This document shows, in pieces, positions 51,378 to 60,044 of a stretch of 64,000 nt of DNA. A program made the position numbers and the translations under genes. Each line of letters begins with the position of its first letter. Position 1 is the stretch's first letter. Below the pieces are notes generated by a model. The model saw only the letters and a list, made by a program, of their open reading frames with translations, was not told the origin of the DNA and made no database searches. Source of the stretch: Acutalibacter sp. 1XD8-33 (GTDB lineage Bacteria; Bacillota; Clostridia; Oscillospirales; Acutalibacteraceae); assembly GCF_003612555.1 (NCBI RefSeq), contig NZ_RAZF01000004.1, forward strand, positions 165,420-229,419, given 5' to 3'.

Positions 51378-53282
51378 ATGATTACCATCGATCTGAAAGG
51401 CCAGCCCAAAGAGTTCCCGGCGGGCGTCACCCCCGCCGAGGTGGCCAAGTCCATCGGCATGGGGCTCTACAAGTCCGCCTGCGCTGCCCGTATCAATGGG
51501 GAGGTGAAGGACCTCCGCACACCTCTCACAGAGGACTGCGCCTTGGAAATTCTCACCTTTGACGATCTGGACGGCAAAAAGGCCTATTGGCACACCGCAT
51601 CCCACATCCTAGCCCAGGCGGTACGGAGGCTTTATCCAGGAACGAAATTTGCCATCGGCCCCGCCATTGACAGCGGCTTCTACTACGACTTCGACCTGCC
51701 CGCCCCCATCTCCCCGGAAGATCTGCCGAAGATTGAGGACGAGATCAAGAAGATCACCAAGGAGAATATAGAGCTCACCCGCTTCGAGCTGGAGCCCGCC
51801 GCCGCGAAAGAAAAGATGGGCGGCCAGGACTATAAGCAGGAGCTGATAGACGAGCATTCCGGCAACGGGGAGAAGATCAGCTTCTACGAGCAGGGGGATT
51901 TCTGCGACCTGTGCGCTGGTCCCCACCTGATGTCTACCGGCGGAGTGAAGGCGGTGAAGCTTACCTCCATCACCGGGGCCTACTGGCGGGGGGACGCGAA
52001 GAACAAGATGCTCACCCGGATCTACGGCATCGCCTTCCCCAAGGCCTCCCAGCTGGAGGAGCACCTGCAAATGCTGGAGGAGGCCAAAAAGCGGGACCAC
52101 CGGAAGCTGGGGAAAGAGCTGGGGCTCTTCATGCTTCGGGACGAGGGGCCTGGCTTTCCCTTCTTCCTGCCCAAAGGCATGGTGCTGAAGAACACCCTGC
52201 TGGACTACTGGCGAGAGGTCCACAAGCGGTACGGATACGTAGAGATCAGCACGCCTATCATGCTCAACCGCCAGCTCTGGGAGCGTAGCGGCCACTGGGA
52301 CCACTATAAGGACAACATGTACACCACGGAAATCGATGAAACCACCTTTGCCGTCAAGCCCATGAACTGCCCCGGCGGCATGCTGGTCTATCAGAGCGAG
52401 CCCCACTCCTACCGGGAGCTGCCCCTGCGGGTGGGGGAGCTGGGCCTTGTCCACCGCCACGAGCTCTCCGGCGCGCTGCACGGCCTCTTCCGGGTGCGCT
52501 GCTTCACCCAGGACGACGCCCATATCTTCATGACCCAGGACCAGATGCAGGACGTGATCCAAGAGGTAGTACGGCTCTTTGACGAGGTATACTCCACCTT
52601 CGGCCTCAACTACAACATTGAGCTCTCCACCATGCCCGAGGACCACATCGGCGAGGTGGAAGAATGGGAGCGCAACCAGGATATCCTGAAGAACGCCATC
52701 ACCGCCATGGGCAAGGACTATGTGGTCAACGAGGGTGACGGCGCTTTCTACGGCCCCAAGCTGGACTTCCATATCGCCGACTCTCTGGGGCGCACCTGGC
52801 AGTGCGGCACCATCCAGCTGGACAGCCAGCTGCCCGAGCGGTTTGAGCTGGAGTACACCGGCGAGGACGGTCAGAAGCACCGGCCCGTGATGATCCACCG
52901 GGTGGTGCTGGGCTCCATCGAGCGGTTCATCGGCGTGATCACCGAGCATCTGGCCGGCAAATTTCCCCTGTGGCTCAGCCCCGTGCAGGCTGTGGTGCTG
53001 CCCATCTCCGAGAGGCACCACGCCTACGCCAAGGCCCTGACAGAGAAGCTGGAATCCGCCGGGCTGCGGGTAGAGTGCGACCTGCGGGCGGAAAAGATCG
53101 GGTACAAAATCCGGGAGGCCCAGGTCCAGCAGACCCCCTATATGCTGGTGGTGGGGGACAAAGAAATCGAGACCGCCAGCATCTCCGTGCGCCACCGCAA
53201 GGAGGGCGACCTGGGCGCCATGAGCGCGGAGGACTTTCTGGAGAAGGCCCGGGCAGAAATCAAGAGCCGGGAGATCAAGTAG
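51378..53282 (+). CDS. thrS: Threonyl-tRNA synthetase
   Basis: The enzyme charges tRNA-Thr. The TGS domain (residues 1-62, ITIDLKGQPKEFPAGVTPAE), the editing domain (about 65-225, HTASHILAQAVRRLYPG with HxxxH, FCDLCAGPHL with the Cys), the class II core (motif 1 near FPFFLPKGMVL; MNCPGGMLVYQ with zinc Cys; motif 2 RVRCFTQDDAHIF; motif 3 at HRVVLGSIERFIG) and the anticodon-binding domain (VVLPISERHHAYAKAL) are all present in 634 residues. The ATG at 51378 follows AAAGGAG. It is controlled by the T-box and has no operon partners. Confidence 0.97.
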   Translation: MITIDLKGQPKEFPAGVTPAEVAKSIGMGLYKSACAARINGEVKDLRTPLTEDCALEILTFDDLDGKKAYWHTASHILAQAVRRLYPGTKFAIGPAIDSGFYYDFDLPAPISPEDLPKIEDEIKKITKENIELTRFELEPAAAKEKMGGQDYKQELIDEHSGNGEKISFYEQGDFCDLCAGPHLMSTGGVKAVKLTSITGAYWRGDAKNKMLTRIYGIAFPKASQLEEHLQMLEEAKKRDHRKLGKELGLFMLRDEGPGFPFFLPKGMVLKNTLLDYWREVHKRYGYVEISTPIMLNRQLWERSGHWDHYKDNMYTTEIDETTFAVKPMNCPGGMLVYQSEPHSYRELPLRVGELGLVHRHELSGALHGLFRVRCFTQDDAHIFMTQDQMQDVIQEVVRLFDEVYSTFGLNYNIELSTMPEDHIGEVEEWERNQDILKNAITAMGKDYVVNEGDGAFYGPKLDFHIADSLGRTWQCGTIQLDSQLPERFELEYTGEDGQKHRPVMIHRVVLGSIERFIGVITEHLAGKFPLWLSPVQAVVLPISERHHAYAKALTEKLESAGLRVECDLRAEKIGYKIREAQVQQTPYMLVVGDKEIETASISVRHRKEGDLGAMSAEDFLEKARAEIKSREIK

Positions 53283-53344
53283 ACAGGGCGAAAGAGCTGC
53301 CCGGAAGAGAAGCAAAAGACAATATAACCATTTTGGGGAAAGCG

Positions 53345-53545
53345 GTCTGGCCTTGGGCTATGCCGCTTTTCGTTTTTTCGCCGTTCAGGATGGATGAGCC
53401 GCCGCTCAGTTCATCCCGCACTGATGTGGAGTAGCAGTGGCTGAAAATGTAATCCAGCTCCCAACCCGCTCTATCCAGGCTTGCCCTGGCGGTCCGGTAC
53501 TCCTCCTCGCTGGGCAGCTCCTCTTTCCACCAGGGCAGGGGTAAG
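53345..53545 (-). pseudogene. Fragment of a calcineurin-like metallophosphoesterase
   Basis: On the minus strand the frame reads PWWKEELPSEEEYRTARASL, then DRAGWELDYIFSHCYSTSVR and loses identity after SGGSSILNG. The block before IFSHC resembles the part of Ser/Thr-phosphatase-like phosphoesterases that leads to the metal-binding His. It has no start and no N-terminal or C-terminal parts, so it is a remnant. The identification rests on these 50 residues only. Confidence 0.45.
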
Positions 53546-53749
53546 CCCGCCAGAATTTACGTCAAGCGGTTCACGACCAGGGAGGCACCTGATACTGACA
53601 GCCGCCCTTCTCCCCCGCCCCGAAATCCAGACTTCGGAAAATCGGAGTGTAATTATACTTATAAAAATCAGACTGAAAGGAGCTATACCGATCCATCTAT
53701 CCAGCCATTGACCGATGGGATAGGTCAGCAGGCTTGTCGGGAGGAGGTG

Positions 53750-54409
53750 ATGGGGAATATCAGTTTCGACCAGCTTGTGGAGGAATATGGCAGAGAGGGC
53801 GTGGAGAACGGCATCTTCCAGCTGGTGAAGATGGCCCATTCCAGCGTAGTCGCCCTGTTCGGCACCTATCAGATCGCCGCCAACGGCATCGCCCAAAGCA
53901 TTTGGTCTTTAGCCGCCCTGGCCGGAGTGACCATGGGCTTGGTGTTCATCACGGTGATAGGCCAGTGCATGGGGGCGGGGGACGCGGCCCAGGCAGAGCA
54001 ATACTTTAAAAAACTGCTGAAAATCACCTTGACGGTTTCCCTTGCGTGGAATGTCCTGGTATTCGCTGTCACGCCGGTCATGATGAACTTCTACCAGATA
54101 TCTGACGAGGCTAAGCAGCTAGTCATTATCCTGGTGCTCATCCACAACGTGTTCAACACTGTGGCCTTCCCCATGTCTGGACCGCTCTCCAACGGCCTGC
54201 GGGCCGCCAGGGACATCAAATTCACCATGATCGTGTCTATCGCCTCTACCGTGGGCGGACGGCTGGTATTTTCCCTGCTGCTGGGGCTCTGGCTGAATCT
54301 GGGCGTGATCGGCATTGCCTGGGCCATGTGCCTAGACTCTGCGATCCGAGTGGTCATTTTTGCCCTGTGGCTGAAGTCCGGCAAGTGGAAGGAATTTAAG
54401 GTGATCTAA
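53750..54409 (+). pseudogene. Truncated MATE-family efflux transporter (C-terminal half)
   Basis: From ENGIFQLVKMAHSSVVALFG (about 53800) to the end the protein is the second half of a MATE transporter: YQIAANGIAQSIWSLAALAG, then VTMGLVFITVIGQCMGAGD and the last four membrane helices. The first 15-18 residues (MGNISFDQLVEEYGREG) are unrelated to MATE proteins, and the first six helices are missing. The ATG at 53750 has GGAGGTG upstream, so a truncated product may still be made. It and the phosphoesterase fragment suggest a deletion or recombination near 53550-53790. A hairpin terminator follows. Confidence 0.8.
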
Positions 54410-54412
54410 GCG

Positions 54413-54448
54413 AGAAAAGCAGGAGGGACGAAGCCATCCTGCTTTTCT
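54413..54448 (+). terminator. Terminator after the MATE remnant
   Basis: AGAAAAGCAGGA (54413-54424) and TCCTGCTTTTCT (54437-54448) form a perfect 12-bp stem 4 bases after the stop codon. The U-rich arm serves as a short T-tract. Confidence 0.6.
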
Positions 54449-54663
54449 ATGGAGGAATGGTGTATAGTCCCGGATGCACGTCCCGCCAGCATTCCAGGCT
54501 CAAAAGGAGAACACCACTCTCCATGCACTAGTTGAAGGTGTTAGGGTTGCAGCTGGAGGCAGTGAGCGCTGATCTTTGCCTAGAGCTCTATAAAAGCGTT
54601 GCGGGGGTAGAATACGGACGTTCCCACCCAGATAGCTATGGTTTCGCAAAATTTACCTTTGGG

Positions 54664-55245
54664 TCAAAAGCTCTTTTCCAACACCAACCCATCATATACT
54701 TCCCCGTCCACAATATAAATACCTGTCTGGCGTTTCACTTCCGCAAACCCCAGTTTTCGTGCACATCCCAGCATCCGTTCATTGCCGCTCCAGGTTTCCA
54801 AAACAAACCGACGTTCACCCAGCCCGCGATAATAGTCCATAAAAGCGGTCAAAGCCTTTGTGCCGATTCCCTTACCCCAAAAGGCCATCTCGCAGATTTC
54901 AATGCCAAGCGCCCGGACAGCACGATTCTCTTCGGCATTTTTACTCTGATCAATCGATTCCCAGGGAACGGATTCATAATCCTTATTCAAATAATAAGAG
55001 GACACCGTGCCGATGTGACGCCCGGCAGCTTCGATCTCAAACCGCCAGCGGACCGCATCCTCAGATAGATTTGATATAATGTGAGTCATATCTGTGCGCA
55101 ATTCATCAGGGTCCACAGGTTCCAGTGTCATCCAGGGGGTATCAGCATAAAACCACGCGGTATCCGTATTCGTCCATCGGACTTCATCCTCCACATCTGA
55201 AAGGTGATAATCGCGCAGAGTGACTTCATCAAAAGCGATTTTCAT
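54664..55245 (-). CDS. GNAT N-acetyltransferase (RimJ/RimL-like)
   Basis: The 193-residue protein has the acetyl-CoA-binding block GIEICEMAFWGKGIGTKALTAF (about residues 112-133, with GKGIG) and the C-terminal VLETWSGNERMLGCARKLGF, EVKRQ block of RimJ/RimL-type enzymes. The N-terminal TLRDYHLSDVEDEVRW is also typical. The substrate is unknown; relatives act on ribosomal proteins or small amines. The start ATG follows GGAGGTTGAA. It is between two remnant regions and looks complete. Confidence 0.82.
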   Translation of the reverse strand: MKIAFDEVTLRDYHLSDVEDEVRWTNTDTAWFYADTPWMTLEPVDPDELRTDMTHIISNLSEDAVRWRFEIEAAGRHIGTVSSYYLNKDYESVPWESIDQSKNAEENRAVRALGIEICEMAFWGKGIGTKALTAFMDYYRGLGERRFVLETWSGNERMLGCARKLGFAEVKRQTGIYIVDGEVYDGLVLEKSF

Positions 55246-55481
55246 ATTTCAACCTCCTATAAAAGCCTTTGTGCAGGCAGAATAAATGTGCAATTTCCAT
55301 TTATCGGATTGTCATTGAATCAAGTATAGCATAACCATATGAATGGGTCAATTCTATGGAAAAGCTGAGAGACCCAAAATGACTATTCCATACGAAGGAT
55401 ATCCGGGGACTGGCAGACAGGGCGGGGTGAACAGCCATAGTTTTTGGGCATTTCTGACGATAGGCAATAAGCATTTGACAT

Positions 55482-55703
55482 CTATCCGCGAACCCAATAC
55501 AATGTCCTCTTGACATTGAAACAGCACTTTGTCTGAAACAGAGCACGCCGCCGGGCAGGCTGCGCCAGCATTTCTTCCAGATGGGGATCAGAATACCCGC
55601 CAGCATTGATCTGCGAAATGATTTCAGCAAGCATAGGAGCGACTATCCTTTCGAAATCTATAATCTTGCGCTGTATACTTAATGGATACTTGGGTAACTT
55701 CAT
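55482..55703 (-). CDS. Possible small helical protein, unrecognised
   Basis: A 73-residue reading frame (start MKLPKYPLSIQRKIIDFERI) with a natural-looking amphipathic first half and a Cys/Arg-rich end (FQTKCCFNVKRTLYWVRG). There is no clear RBS and no family that I recognise. The 518-bp gap between the GNAT and DUF2806 genes otherwise holds nothing that I can support. Confidence 0.3.
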   Translation of the reverse strand: MKLPKYPLSIQRKIIDFERIVAPMLAEIISQINAGGYSDPHLEEMLAQPARRRALFQTKCCFNVKRTLYWVRG

Positions 55704-55763
55704 ATTTCATAAGAGACTTCTTATCTCCACGAGGCATTTAGTGCCTTTTGAAATATCCATAGC

Positions 55764-57212
55764 TTAGCTTAATTCGTCCAACAAATTTGTGTCAAAGTCC
55801 AGTTCCAAATCATTCCCCTCTCTGGAAGTTACACGATATGCGCAGACGTCAATCTTTTCCCGCAAATCTTCTTTCAATATCTTACCTAGATCAATCAAAT
55901 AATCATCGTTGGATTCTTCCCGCACGATAGGCAGAAGCTGTTTGCCAACCTCGGATAAAGGATAGCTTCGGTAGTGGAAAGTGCTGGACCGCTCATCATT
56001 TGACTCAAATAGAATCATCAGGTCAGAACCATTGAAGAATCCGTCGGCTCCTTCGTTATTGACCTCGATTTCATTATCTACCCGAAGAGCACTAATCACG
56101 CCGATTTCTTCCAAGGTAAGAATATCGCCCATACTCAAACCGTATTTCTGATTAACTGAGACGTCTGAGAGATCAGTGTCGCAAAACAGAAAGATGGTTC
56201 CGTCGGATTCCTGCAAAACAAGCGCCGCCGCATTTTTGAAAGCCAATGCTTCATGGGTGGTCATGTTCCGCAGAACTTCGACTGCTCGAAGAGAGAAACT
56301 TCTGGGTTGCTTAATCTCTCCGGCGAGCACGCGCGCCCATAGCTGCTGCATGTCATCGGCGCGAATATTTCCGGCAGCCTCAAAGAAGCGCAAAAACCAA
56401 TCGAAATCAAATTCAGAAGGGTCTGCAATGGCTCCTTTTCCAAGTTCGCTATCCGCTTTTTGAGCAATCTTCAGGATATTATTCCATTTATAGAAGTCAT
56501 AGGCTGTCAGCTTACCTTCACTTGCCAGTGACTTGATGGCGGAAGAAAAATTGCCGGATTGAATCTGCGCTATCATTGCCGGGGAAGAATTCTTGTCAGC
56601 AAATAGTATCGTCATTACACCCTGCACCACCATAGGAACGGCAGTATCAACTATTGTCGGGAGAACATTACCGGCTTCCTCCTCTTGCGCAAGAGTTTCT
56701 TTCTGTAATTGAAACAGATCGGGCGCGTGGCTGTTTTTATGCAGATTTTGCAATTCAATCTTAAGTTCCTTTATAATGTATTCTTTTGGTGCTTTCGTAA
56801 AGAACAGCGACTCTCGTAAGGCAACTACATAATATCGGTACGGATCTTTGTATTTCCACACGCTGTCCTCTAAAGAACCAACGGTTTCTTCACTTATCTG
56901 AATTCTCTCTCGTAAAAAGGCATGAAAAGCAGATATGGTGGTTTTTATATCCTGTACGTTCAACTTCCGGATGCGGGCAAGAAGTTTCTCATCGGATAGC
57001 GCAAATATTTCTTTGCGGCGTTCCGATGAAATACGTTCTGTTCCGTTAATATATTTATTCGCGGTTATGCGATCTACTTTTAGCCAATCGGATGTTTCAT
57101 TCTCAGTCCGTCCGCTAATCAATATATTAAGAACATCTGGCTGTGAATAAATTGTACGGTTGGCGATTAAGCCATGATAGAATACCGGAAAACAAAAAGG
57201 AATCTTATCCAT
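55764..57212 (-). CDS. DUF2806-domain protein
   Basis: The 482-residue protein has an N-terminal part with HTH-like character (ENETSDWLKVDRITANKYIN, about residues 37-56), then a central DUF2806 region with DEFDFDWFLRFFEAAGNI-type text (FDFDWFLRFFEAAGNIRAD and MQQLWARVLAGEIKQPRSFS, about 250-300) and LRAVEVLRNMTTHEALAF. The C-terminal region (SLMGDILTL-like block to the end) is mixed. DUF2806 proteins have no known biochemical role and are often in accessory regions. The ATG at 57212 follows GGAGG. It is an isolated gene in an AT-rich region between remnants. Confidence 0.7.
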   Translation of the reverse strand: MDKIPFCFPVFYHGLIANRTIYSQPDVLNILISGRTENETSDWLKVDRITANKYINGTERISSERRKEIFALSDEKLLARIRKLNVQDIKTTISAFHAFLRERIQISEETVGSLEDSVWKYKDPYRYYVVALRESLFFTKAPKEYIIKELKIELQNLHKNSHAPDLFQLQKETLAQEEEAGNVLPTIVDTAVPMVVQGVMTILFADKNSSPAMIAQIQSGNFSSAIKSLASEGKLTAYDFYKWNNILKIAQKADSELGKGAIADPSEFDFDWFLRFFEAAGNIRADDMQQLWARVLAGEIKQPRSFSLRAVEVLRNMTTHEALAFKNAAALVLQESDGTIFLFCDTDLSDVSVNQKYGLSMGDILTLEEIGVISALRVDNEIEVNNEGADGFFNGSDLMILFESNDERSSTFHYRSYPLSEVGKQLLPIVREESNDDYLIDLGKILKEDLREKIDVCAYRVTSREGNDLELDFDTNLLDELS

Positions 57213-57415
57213 AGAAATCCTCCATTCCTTATGGCCTGTTCGCAATCACTGTGGACAGGTCTATTTTTGGCAATAATTTCGTAACAAGCTCCCAATATCG
57301 GGGGCAGACTTTTGCCTCTATAATGAAATCATCAAGAAAAGCAAGAATACAATATTTTTCCTATATTATAAAGCACTTCTTGCTTTTCTTCAAGCCATCA
57401 GAAGGAGGTGAAAAC

Positions 57416-57720
57416 GCATGAGAAAATGAATCTCATTCCCAGCGGACACTTCGGTGACCGCCGGGAATGCCACTCTCTTCCGATCGGGGCTTTCTGTTGG
57501 TCTTGGAGCGGCTAAGTGTAGGCGAAGTCTCATTATGGAGGCTCTCGTCTCTCGTCATTCAAATGAGACGGAGGGGATATGAAATAGAGCGAAGTCATGT
57601 TCGCTTGGACTAGTGGACATCAGACCTATTGCTCTCTTATTCTAACAGCTTGGGCAACAAGACGGTAGAAGCCACGACTGGCTGCCGTGCCTTTCACCGT
57701 AACTATATTTTAGGAGGTAT
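57416..57720 (+). other. Structured, non-coding leader
   Basis: No gene fits here. The stretch contains a clear hairpin CATTCCCAGCGG/CCGCCGGGAATG (57434-57470, with ACTTCGGT between), AGGAGGTGAAAACGCATGAG just before it, and a second pair of GAGACGAGAGCC-like arms near 57560. A strong TTTTAGGAGG lies directly upstream of the next gene. It looks like a regulatory leader or small RNA of a conjugative element; the class is unknown to me. Confidence 0.4.
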
Positions 57721-57725
57721 TAAAA

Positions 57726-58140
57726 ATGACAGTTAAAAAAGAATCTAGAACCTACCTTATTACTGAGGAAGTTTTCTCTCAAATCCATGAGAGCATCGGT
57801 TCTCATACTCCGGAAACCGGAGGTATTCTCGGCAGCTCCGACGGAAAACATATTGACCACTTTTACTTTGACGCAACTGCCAACATAACCGGAGCAACCT
57901 GTGAGCCTGATCATAACGAGCTTAATCGCGTCATTGGATCATGTATGAATTCAGCGGCGAGCCTCATTGGCAAGATTTTCAAATGGGCATTTGCCCTTTT
58001 CATAGCAGCAATTGTAATTTGCTGGACCGTGTGCATCATCATGGAAATCTAGTGGATACTCATACTCTTCGCCGCTATTGGCATTGGCATTTATGTCGCC
58101 TTTCGTGCCTGGAAGAACCGTCATGGAGGACAATGGTAAG
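57726..58140 (+). pseudogene. Remnant of a JAB/MPN-like protein with an in-frame TAG and membrane tail
   Basis: The start MTVKKESRTYLITEEVFSQI and the block ETGGILGSSDGKHIDHFYFD with EPDHNELNRVI resemble the first half of prokaryotic JAB/Mov34 peptidases, but the metal site (HSHP block) is missing. A membrane segment (FKWAFALFIAAIVICWTVCI) follows directly. The frame then meets TAG at 58050-58052 and goes on as WILILFAAIGIGIYVAFRAW to TAA at 58138-58140. The gene is thus a hybrid or a deletion product with an additional nonsense codon. AGGAGGT precedes the ATG. Confidence 0.55.
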
Positions 58141-58156
58141 TAAAGGAGGGCGAGCT

Positions 58157-58542
58157 ATGACCGGGCATCAAATCGAACTCATATGCTGGAAGGCGTCTGT
58201 CTGGCGGCGGTCATTCAAACGAGAACAGGTTCATGAGATGCTGGTGCACCTGGCTACTATATCTTCCCGTGGAGCCGTCATTTGGAAAATCCATGCGAGG
58301 AAAAGAACGATACCCGTATCTCTCTGGATGTTTCCCAGCGTGGGAAGTACGCGGTTTCCAAAGAGCCGCTAAGGCTGGGAGATATGGAGGTACACCTCCA
58401 AGTTCCTGAGTCCAATAAAGGGTTGAATAATTATGCCAGCCTTATGCTGGTAACAGGTGGTGTACATAAGCGCATTCATGCCACTGACCCTGACACCACA
58501 CGGAAATACCTGGACAAGCTGAAGGACGTGAAAACCGAATAA
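58157..58542 (+). pseudogene. Frameshifted remnant of an unrecognised accessory-element gene
   Basis: The ATG at 58157 follows AAAGGAGGGCGAG and the frame reads TGHQIELICWKASVWRRSFK, then REQVHEMLVHLATISSRGAV. The sense shifts to another frame at about 58282, which reads RISLDVSQRGKYAVSKEPLR, LGDMEVHLQVPES and ends KYLDKLKDVKTE at 58542. Both pieces look like protein, and they overlap, so I regard them as one gene broken by an indel near 58280. The family is not recognised; it may come from a conjugative element. Confidence 0.45.
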
Positions 58543-58668
58543 AAGCGTTGGGCATATCTGGATAGTATTTCTGATAAATTTTCCGAAATATGGTCTGGAA
58601 CAAAGACAGAAAATATCATGCAATTATTACAAACCTACAAGGCGCACCAACAAAAAATGAAAATTCCA

Positions 58669-58697
58669 TTGACAACACGCCCCTAAAGGAGTATAAT
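58669..58697 (+). promoter_or_regulatory. Promoter of tRNA-Gly
   Basis: TTGACA (58669-58674) and TATAAT (58692-58697) are both perfect and 17 bp apart, 10 bp before the tRNA. Confidence 0.9.
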
Positions 58698-58707
58698 TAA
58701 GAAAATT

Positions 58708-58781
58708 GCGGGCGTAGTTCAATGGCAGAACATCAGCTTCCCAAGCTGAATACGAGGGTTCGATTCCCTTCGCCCGCTCCA
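58708..58781 (+). tRNA. tRNA-Gly(CCC)
   Basis: GCGGGCG pairs with CGCCCGC in the acceptor stem; the D arm is GTTC/GAAC; the anticodon loop TTCCCAA gives anticodon CCC (codon GGG); the T arm is GAGGG/CCCTT-like with TTCGATT; the discriminator is T and CCA is encoded. A near-perfect promoter and terminator flank it. The region to its right changes to AT-rich accessory genes, so it may be an integration hotspot. Confidence 0.95.
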
Positions 58782-58784
58782 AAA

Positions 58785-58822
58785 GGAGACAAAAGCAATT
58801 TAGAGGCTTTTGCCTCCTTTTT
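58785..58822 (+). terminator. Terminator of tRNA-Gly
   Basis: GGAGACAAAAGC (58785-58796) pairs with GCTTTTGCCTCC (58806-58817, one mismatch) and is followed by TTTTT. Confidence 0.85.
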
Positions 58823-59029
58823 ATGCTCCAAAATTCTATAGATGAACCAAAAAGCGTGGGATAACATCATAATCCACGCTTTTTGTGTTCTTATCAAAAA
58901 GGGAACGCTTGATAAGTCACTAATAATCATGTTTAGTAGAGATAGAAAAAGAAATTTATACCACTAATTTGTAGGTTCTACTTGAAAATGTTCGAGCAAC
59001 CCACTATAATTTAAGAAAGGAAGATCCTC

Positions 59030-59425
59030 GTGAAGTTGTCCCCATTGGAATCAAAAATCTTCGGCAAAGTATGCTATGGCTTTCGACGTGACAAGAACAA
59101 GAGAATAGAAACAGTTGAGCCGGAGGCCGAAATTGTGCGGGAGATATTTGCCCTTTGCCTGTCAGGAAACAGTTTGGAGAAAATCCAGGAGCATTTACGC
59201 AAGCAAGGTATTCCTTCTCCATCTGGGAGAACGGTGTGGAGCCGTGATGTGCTGAATAAGCTGTTAAACAACTATAAGTACACGTTTGGCATTATTGACC
59301 ACGCCACATACTTTGCTGTGGAGGAAATGAAATCAAGTCGGTGTAGAAATCCCAATCGGAATATTGAGGACGATGAAGAATGGAACAAGCAAGTCAATCT
59401 GAACTATTATGGGCCTATGCGATAA
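59030..59425 (+). CDS. Isolated DNA-binding (Recombinase) domain of a serine recombinase
   Basis: The 131-residue product has only the central recombinase domain: FGKVCYGFRRDKNKRIETVE, PEAEIVREIFALCLSGNSLE, KIQEHLRKQGIPSPSGRTVW and VLNKLLNNYKYTFG. The resolvase catalytic domain and the zinc ribbon/coiled coil are absent. It has an own GTG start with AAGGAAG upstream. This may be a decayed integrase or a free DNA-binding protein that regulates an integrase. Its end overlaps the KilA-N gene by 46 bp in another frame. The 248 bp between the tRNA terminator and it hold no gene. Confidence 0.6.
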   Translation: MKLSPLESKIFGKVCYGFRRDKNKRIETVEPEAEIVREIFALCLSGNSLEKIQEHLRKQGIPSPSGRTVWSRDVLNKLLNNYKYTFGIIDHATYFAVEEMKSSRCRNPNRNIEDDEEWNKQVNLNYYGPMR

Positions 59426-59949
59426 CGAGGGATGAGTATGCCAAGAGGCTAAGTGAAAAATCACTGATCAAAACGGAATACCTGGAGTTTATACGAGACC
59501 GTATCTTTGAACTTATCAACCGTGGAGAGGCCAACATTCACGATCCGAAAGAGAAGCAACAGCTTCAAGCGGTTGTAGAAAAATATTTATATCCTGAAGT
59601 TGGCTATATCTCGCTGACAGATATCGCAAAGCGCTTTAACCCAGAGAACCCAAGCTATGTGATCCAAAGCTGGCTACGTAGTAGGAATACGATTGCGTTT
59701 CTAGGCCAGTGGGAAAGAGAAAACAATCCCAACTTTGACGAGCAGGCATTCCAGCAATTACTTGGAGATGTTCGCTCCCCTTCTTATACCTTGACTCCTG
59801 CCAGATGGATCGAAAGGGCAAATGCTGCTGGGATTATCTCTAAGCGAGGAAAGAAGGGGGGCACTACGGCTCATCCTTTTATAGCTTGTGATTTTGCGAT
59901 GTGGAACAACGTGGCATTTCGATACAGAGTAATATCTATATTTGGTTAA
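59380..59949 (+). CDS. KilA-N-domain protein
   Basis: The protein (189 residues) has the KilA-N DNA-binding block: YISLTDIAKRFNPENPSYVI, IQSWLRSRNTIAFLGQWERE, RSPSYTLTPARWIERANAAG and GISKRGKKGGTTAHPFIACD-like text (IISKRGKKGGTTAHPFIACD), about residues 75-180. KilA-N proteins are common in phages and mobile elements. The C-terminus ends with WNNVAFRYRVISIFG earlier than in many relatives, and may be truncated. The ATG start lies in the overlapping recombinase fragment, with GAGGA 9 bases upstream. A 95-bp gap leads to the PHP/TrlF gene. Confidence 0.7.
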   Translation: MEQASQSELLWAYAITRDEYAKRLSEKSLIKTEYLEFIRDRIFELINRGEANIHDPKEKQQLQAVVEKYLYPEVGYISLTDIAKRFNPENPSYVIQSWLRSRNTIAFLGQWERENNPNFDEQAFQQLLGDVRSPSYTLTPARWIERANAAGIISKRGKKGGTTAHPFIACDFAMWNNVAFRYRVISIFG

Positions 59950-60044
59950 CAGAAATTTGCATTTTCAAACTCCAGGCATCTTAAAATAAGAATCAGCATT
60001 TCGCTTCAAGCCAAACCATTAAGTAAATTATCAGGGTGGAATTT

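Noticed and set aside
58733..58930. Minus-strand ORF across tRNA-Gly
   Set aside because: It is antisense of the tRNA and its terminator; the tail GAGEGNRTLVFSLGS is the usual false translation of tRNA antisense.
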